NCBI GenBank assembly: GCA_018716005.1
Contig: DVKN01000271.1
Location: 1 to 9,166, forward strand
Length of the DNA: 9,166 nt
Source: Candidatus Scatomorpha stercoravium
GTDB taxonomy: Bacteria > Bacillota > Clostridia > Oscillospirales > Oscillospiraceae
Direction of reading: 5' to 3'
The notes below the pieces were generated by a model. The model made no database searches. It was not told the DNA's origin and saw nothing but the letters and a program-made list of their open reading frames with translations. The position numbers and the translations under genes are program-made. Below, piece by piece: positions 6,101 to 9,166 of the stretch (its first letter is position 1; every line of letters starts with the position of its first letter).

Positions 6101-6673
6101 ATGGGATTCTTTGACGAACTGAAAAAACTGGCCCACCCCTACGACGACGAGGACGACGATTTCTTCGGCTCCGCGTCGGACGGCGATGAGGCCGCGCGCG
6201 AGGCGGAGAGCGCCCCGCGCCGCGCGAGCTTTTTCTCCGAGCCGGAGGAAGTCGAGCCCGTAACCAACGCCATACCGGCCGCGCCGAAAGCCCGGCCGGC
6301 ATTCCGAATACCTAAGCGGGAGCTGCGCCGCCAGGCGGACGCCGCAGACGCCGCAGAGGCTTCCGCGCCATCCCGCCGGGCCGCTCCCGCGCAAGCGAAG
6401 CCCCAGATGTTCATGGCCTCGCCCAAGCGCTTTGAGGACGGGGCCAAGCTGGCCGACAGCCTGCTCGAGGGACGCACCGTGCTGCTGAACCTCGAGAACG
6501 CCGGCAAGGTGGACGCCCGCCGCCTGCTCGACTTCATGAGCGGCGCGGCCTACGCCCTGCAGGGCTATGTCAAGCGCGTGTCAGGCAGCATCTACCTCGT
6601 CGTCCCCAACGGCGAGGAGGTCACCGAAGCCGACGCCGTGAGCCAGATGGAGAGCTCAGGCTTATATCTTTAA
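6101..6673 (+). CDS. sepF: Cell division protein SepF
   Basis: Membrane tether and bundling factor of the FtsZ ring. The N-terminus MGFFDELKKLAHP is the expected amphipathic membrane-binding helix, followed by an acidic run (residues 14-20) and a low-complexity Ala/Arg/Pro/Glu linker to about residue 100. The C-terminal SepF/DUF552 domain (about 105-188) shows GRTVLLNLEN, DARRLLDFMSGAAYALQG, and the strand SGSIYLVVPNGEEV. At 190 aa it is longer than B. subtilis SepF (about 150 aa), the excess being in the linker. It begins three bases after the ylmE stop, with GGGAG at 6089-6093 as ribosome binding site, so it is co-transcribed with ylmE. Confidence 0.95.
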   Translation: MGFFDELKKLAHPYDDEDDDFFGSASDGDEAAREAESAPRRASFFSEPEEVEPVTNAIPAAPKARPAFRIPKRELRRQADAADAAEASAPSRRAAPAQAKPQMFMASPKRFEDGAKLADSLLEGRTVLLNLENAGKVDARRLLDFMSGAAYALQGYVKRVSGSIYLVVPNGEEVTEADAVSQMESSGLYL

Positions 6674-6710
6674 AAAATAAACATTCATAATGTGGGAAGG
6701 AAGATATAGT

Positions 6711-7343
6711 ATGACCCCTCAGGACATCCGGGAGAGGACATTTGAAAAGGCCGTCTTCGGCGGCTACGACATGGCCGGCGTGGACGACTTCATGGAGGAG
6801 GCCGCCCAGGCGCTGGAGAGCGCTCAGCGCGAGAACTCCACGCTCAAGGCCAAGCTGAAGGTGCTCGTCGACAAGATTGAGGAGTACCGCGCCAGCGAGG
6901 ACGCCATGCGCATGACGCTCATGAGCGCCCAGAAGCTCTCCAACCAGATTGAATCCGAGGCCCGCGAGCGGGCCGACAAGCTCGTGTCCGACGCCCAGGC
7001 CCAGGCCGACGAGGTGCTCGGCTCCCTCCAGGCCGAACGCGAGCGCGAGCAACAGAGGCTCGACGCCGCGCGCAGCGCCCTCGAGCGCTTCTACTCCGAC
7101 GCCCGCGAGGTCTGCTCCTACGCCATGGACACGCTCAGGAAGCTCGAAGCCGGCGAGCTCCCGGCCAAGCCCGCCCGCGCCGACGTGGACGAGACCGTCC
7201 GCAGCATATCCGAGAGCGTCGAGCGCCTGCCCGACGAGCCCGAGCCGAAGATAGACGTCAGCGACGTCATGGACGCCGCCCCCGGCGGGAAGATAACCCC
7301 CGACGACGTCACCCGCCTCTTCGACATGGGAAACACGAAGTAA
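6711..7343 (+). CDS. divIVA: DivIVA domain protein (septum/pole organiser)
   Basis: Coiled-coil protein that senses curved membrane at septa and poles and recruits partners. The N-terminal domain is diagnostic: MTPQDIRERTFEKAVFGGYD followed by VDDFMEE (residues 1-32). A long heptad-rich coiled coil covers about residues 35-145 and includes Ala/Gln/Asp-rich repeats. The C-terminal third is probably disordered, with short helices. The length is 210 aa. I start at 6711: it gives the family-typical MTPQDI and follows GGAAGGAAG (6695-6703). An upstream in-frame ATG at 6690 has no ribosome binding site and would merely translate the binding site. The gene follows sepF by 37 AT-rich bases, consistent with the ylm-sepF-divIVA operon. 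Confidence 0.93.
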   Translation: MTPQDIRERTFEKAVFGGYDMAGVDDFMEEAAQALESAQRENSTLKAKLKVLVDKIEEYRASEDAMRMTLMSAQKLSNQIESEARERADKLVSDAQAQADEVLGSLQAEREREQQRLDAARSALERFYSDAREVCSYAMDTLRKLEAGELPAKPARADVDETVRSISESVERLPDEPEPKIDVSDVMDAAPGGKITPDDVTRLFDMGNTK

Positions 7344-7352
7344 ACACCGCCC

Positions 7353-7400
7353 GGGGCCGCAGCGCGGCCCCATTCCGGCGCTAAGGCGCCTTATATTCTT
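7353..7400 (+). terminator. Tandem hairpins between divIVA and ileS, possible terminator or attenuator
   Basis: The first element is a perfect 8-bp inverted repeat, GGGGCCGC (7353-7360) and GCGGCCCC (7364-7371), with a three-base loop and no T-run after it. The second is GGCGC (7377-7381) with GCGCC (7386-7390) around TAAG, followed by the T-rich TTATATTCTT (7391-7400), the layout of a short-stem intrinsic terminator. The 84-base gap is too short for a T-box leader and I see no T-box motif. How ileS gets its transcript is therefore open: partial read-through, or a weak promoter using TATATT at 7392-7397, which lacks a good -35. Confidence 0.5.
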
Positions 7401-7427
7401 AAAAGACAGAGAGGAAGAAAACGCAAG

Positions 7428-9166
7428 ATGCCTCAGGACTATAACGCCACCGTAAACCTGCCGAAAACCGACTTCCCCATGCGCGCCGGCCTGCCCAAGC
7501 GCGAGCCCGAGATGCTCCAGCAGTGGTACGACATGGACCTCTACCACGAGATGCTCAAGCGCACCGAGGGCCGGCCGATATTCGACCTGCACGACGGCCC
7601 TCCGTTCTCCAACGGCTCGATACACATGGGCACCGCGCTCAACAAGTGCCTCAAGGACTTCATCGTCCGCTATAAGTCCATGTCCGGCCGCCAGGCCATC
7701 TACTATCCCGGCTGGGACAACCACGGCATGCCCATTGAGTCGGCCATCATCAAGGAGCAGAAGCTCAACCACAAGGAGATGACCACGGCCGAGTTCCGCA
7801 CCGCCTGCCGCGACTTCGCCCTCCACTACGTCAACGTCCAGCGCGACGCCTTCAAGCGCCTCGGCTGCCTCGGCGAGTGGGACAAGCCCTATTTCACCAT
7901 GAACCCGAAGTTCGAGGCCGAGGAGATAAAGGTCTTCGGCGAGATGTACAAGAAGGGCTATATCTACAAGGGCAAGAAGCCCGTCTACTGGTGCCCGCAC
8001 GACGAGACCGCCCTCGCCGAGGCCGAGATTGAGTACGCCGAGGACCCCTGCAAGTCCATTTACGTGAAGTTCCGCGTCAAGGACGACCATGGCAAGCTCT
8101 CCAAGTACTGCGAGCTCGATAACCTCTACTTCCTTATCTGGACGACGACGACCTGGACCATCCCCGGCAACCTCGCGATATGCCTGAACGCCGACTTCGA
8201 CTACGTCCTGGCCAAGGCCCCGAACGGCGAGGTCTACATCATCGCCAAGGAGCTTATGGAGCGCGTCGCCGAGATAGGCGGCGTCGAGAGCTTCGAGGTT
8301 CTCGCCGAGATGAAGGGCGCGGAGTTCGAGTTCATGACCGCCACCCATCCGCTTATCGGCCGCGACAGCGTCATTATCCTCGGCGACCACGTCACGCTCG
8401 ACGCTGGTACCGGCTGCGTCCACACCGCTCCCGGCCACGGCCAGGAGGACTATGAGATTTGCCGCAAGTACGACGCCGAGGGCAAGGTCCATATCGGCAT
8501 GACCGTCCCCGTCGACGACCGCGGCTTCATGAACGAGGAGGCCGGCAAGTACTGCGGCCTCACCACCGACGAGGCCAACGAGGCCATCTTAAAGGACCTC
8601 CAGGACTGCGGCGCGCTCTACGCCTCCGAGGACATCATCCACCAGTACGCGCACTGCTGGCGCTGCAAGAGCCCGATACTCTACCGCGCCACCGACCAGT
8701 GGTTCTGCTCCGTCGACGCCTTCAAGGACGCCGCCTGCGCCGCCACCGACGAGGTCAAGTGGATGCCCGAGTGGGGCCACGACCGCATGATTGCCATGAT
8801 CCGCGAGAGGGCCGACTGGTGCATCTCCCGCCAGAGGCGCTGGGGCCTCCCCATCCCCGTCTTCTACTGCTCCGACTGCGGCAAGCCCGTCTGCACCGAC
8901 GAGACGATAGAGTCCGTGAGCAATATCTTCCGCGAACGCGGCTCCAACGCCTGGTTCGAGCTCGAGGCCGCCGAGCTCCTGCCCGAGGGCTTCACCTGCC
9001 CGCACTGCGGCGGGAAGCACTTCACCAAGGAGACCGACACCCTCGACGGCTGGTTCGACTCCGGCAGCACCCACATCGCCTCCATGGAGCTCGACAGCCC
9101 CGGCCGCTGGCCCGCCGAGATGTACCTCGAGGGCGGCGACCAGTTCCGCGGCTGGTTCCAGAGCTC
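7428..9166 (+). CDS. ileS: Isoleucyl-tRNA synthetase, N-terminal 579 residues (cut by window edge)
   Basis: Class I synthetase that charges tRNA-Ile and edits misactivated valine. The reading frame is open from the ATG at 7428 (GAGGAAG at 7411-7417) to the edge. Visible in order: DGPPFSNGSIHMGT (56-69, the HIGH motif as HMGT), GWDNHGMPIE (95-104), YWCPHDETALAEAEIEY (C189; Asp192 where many relatives have Cys), the CP1 editing segments WTTTTWTIPGN (238-248) and HTAPGHGQEDY (332-342), HCWRC (C410/C413), ISRQRRWGLPIP, a likely zinc ribbon C481/C484 with C524/C527, TLDGWFDSGS, and the GGDQFRGWFQSS block before the edge. KMSKS and the anticodon-binding domain lie outside. The editing motifs and WFDSG distinguish it from ValRS and LeuRS. 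Codon choice is more ATC/AAG-biased than in mutL or miaA, fitting high expression. Confidence 0.97.
   Translation, partial: MPQDYNATVNLPKTDFPMRAGLPKREPEMLQQWYDMDLYHEMLKRTEGRPIFDLHDGPPFSNGSIHMGTALNKCLKDFIVRYKSMSGRQAIYYPGWDNHGMPIESAIIKEQKLNHKEMTTAEFRTACRDFALHYVNVQRDAFKRLGCLGEWDKPYFTMNPKFEAEEIKVFGEMYKKGYIYKGKKPVYWCPHDETALAEAEIEYAEDPCKSIYVKFRVKDDHGKLSKYCELDNLYFLIWTTTTWTIPGNLAICLNADFDYVLAKAPNGEVYIIAKELMERVAEIGGVESFEVLAEMKGAEFEFMTATHPLIGRDSVIILGDHVTLDAGTGCVHTAPGHGQEDYEICRKYDAEGKVHIGMTVPVDDRGFMNEEAGKYCGLTTDEANEAILKDLQDCGALYASEDIIHQYAHCWRCKSPILYRATDQWFCSVDAFKDAACAATDEVKWMPEWGHDRMIAMIRERADWCISRQRRWGLPIPVFYCSDCGKPVCTDETIESVSNIFRERGSNAWFELEAAELLPEGFTCPHCGGKHFTKETDTLDGWFDSGSTHIASMELDSPGRWPAEMYLEGGDQFRGWFQS

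Noticed and set aside
3250..6394. Chain of long minus-strand open frames (3250-4263, 4260-5384, 5381-6394) opposite miaA, hfq, the membrane gene, ylmE and sepF
   Set aside because: All lie antisense to well-supported genes and are low-complexity Arg/Gly/Ala products without motifs or ribosome binding sites.
6690..6710. ATG at 6690 as the divIVA start
   Set aside because: No ribosome binding site precedes it, and the extra seven codons just translate the GGAAGGAAG site used by the ATG at 6711.
7344..7427. T-box riboswitch before ileS
   Set aside because: The gap is too short and there is no conserved T-box or specifier-loop sequence.
6621..8492. Minus-strand open frame of 623 codons opposite divIVA and ileS
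   Set aside because: It crosses two strongly supported genes and the hairpin region between them, and its product is Val/Leu/Gly/Ala-rich with no domain. It is a codon-bias artefact.
1..9166. CRISPR arrays, insertion sequences, attachment sites, tRNA/rRNA genes, defence or phage modules
   Set aside because: None seen on either strand. Gene content is conserved housekeeping with near-continuous coding and no long direct repeats.

Overview
The window is a GC-rich stretch (about two-thirds G+C by eye) of ordinary chromosome. It most likely comes from a gut-type member of the Clostridia, near the Oscillospiraceae/Ruminococcaceae. This rests on the gene order miaA-hfq-(membrane adaptor-like gene)-ylmE-sepF-divIVA-ileS, on the Hfq and SepF/DivIVA sequence types, and on AAGGAG/GGAGG ribosome binding sites. 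No ribosomal RNA is present to confirm it. No phage, insertion sequence, CRISPR array, tRNA or defence gene is visible.

Layout. The left edge (1-354, minus strand) carries the first 118 codons of miaB, cut by the window. A 118-bp AT-rich gap holds back-to-back candidate promoters for miaB and, on the plus strand, mutL (473-2341). A DegV-family lipid-binding protein gene (2395-3237, minus strand) converges on mutL, with a hairpin terminator between their ends. A second divergent gap separates degV from miaA (3334-4275, plus). A 110-bp AT-rich leader then precedes hfq (4386-4616). Next comes a tight plus-strand run: an uncharacterised single-pass membrane protein with a lipoyl/HlyD-like hairpin domain (4617-5396), ylmE/yggS (5399-6097), sepF (6101-6673) and divIVA (6711-7343). 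Two tandem hairpins follow divIVA. The right edge carries the first 579 complete codons of ileS (7428-9166), cut by the window.

How the genes work together. MiaA and MiaB act in sequence on adenosine 37 of tRNAs (prenylation, then methylthiolation). MutL is the mismatch-repair coordinator/nickase. Hfq is the RNA chaperone. YlmE, SepF and DivIVA form the conserved Gram-positive block linking PLP homeostasis with Z-ring anchoring and pole/septum organisation. IleRS is the translation enzyme that usually ends this block. The only protein without a clear role is the membrane adaptor-like protein between hfq and ylmE.

I did not find a novel multi-gene system. The points most worth a second look are that unexplained membrane protein, the hfq stop codon abutting its GTG start in the same frame, the foldable hfq leader, unusually heavy AUA use in several genes, and a non-canonical HIGH motif in IleRS.
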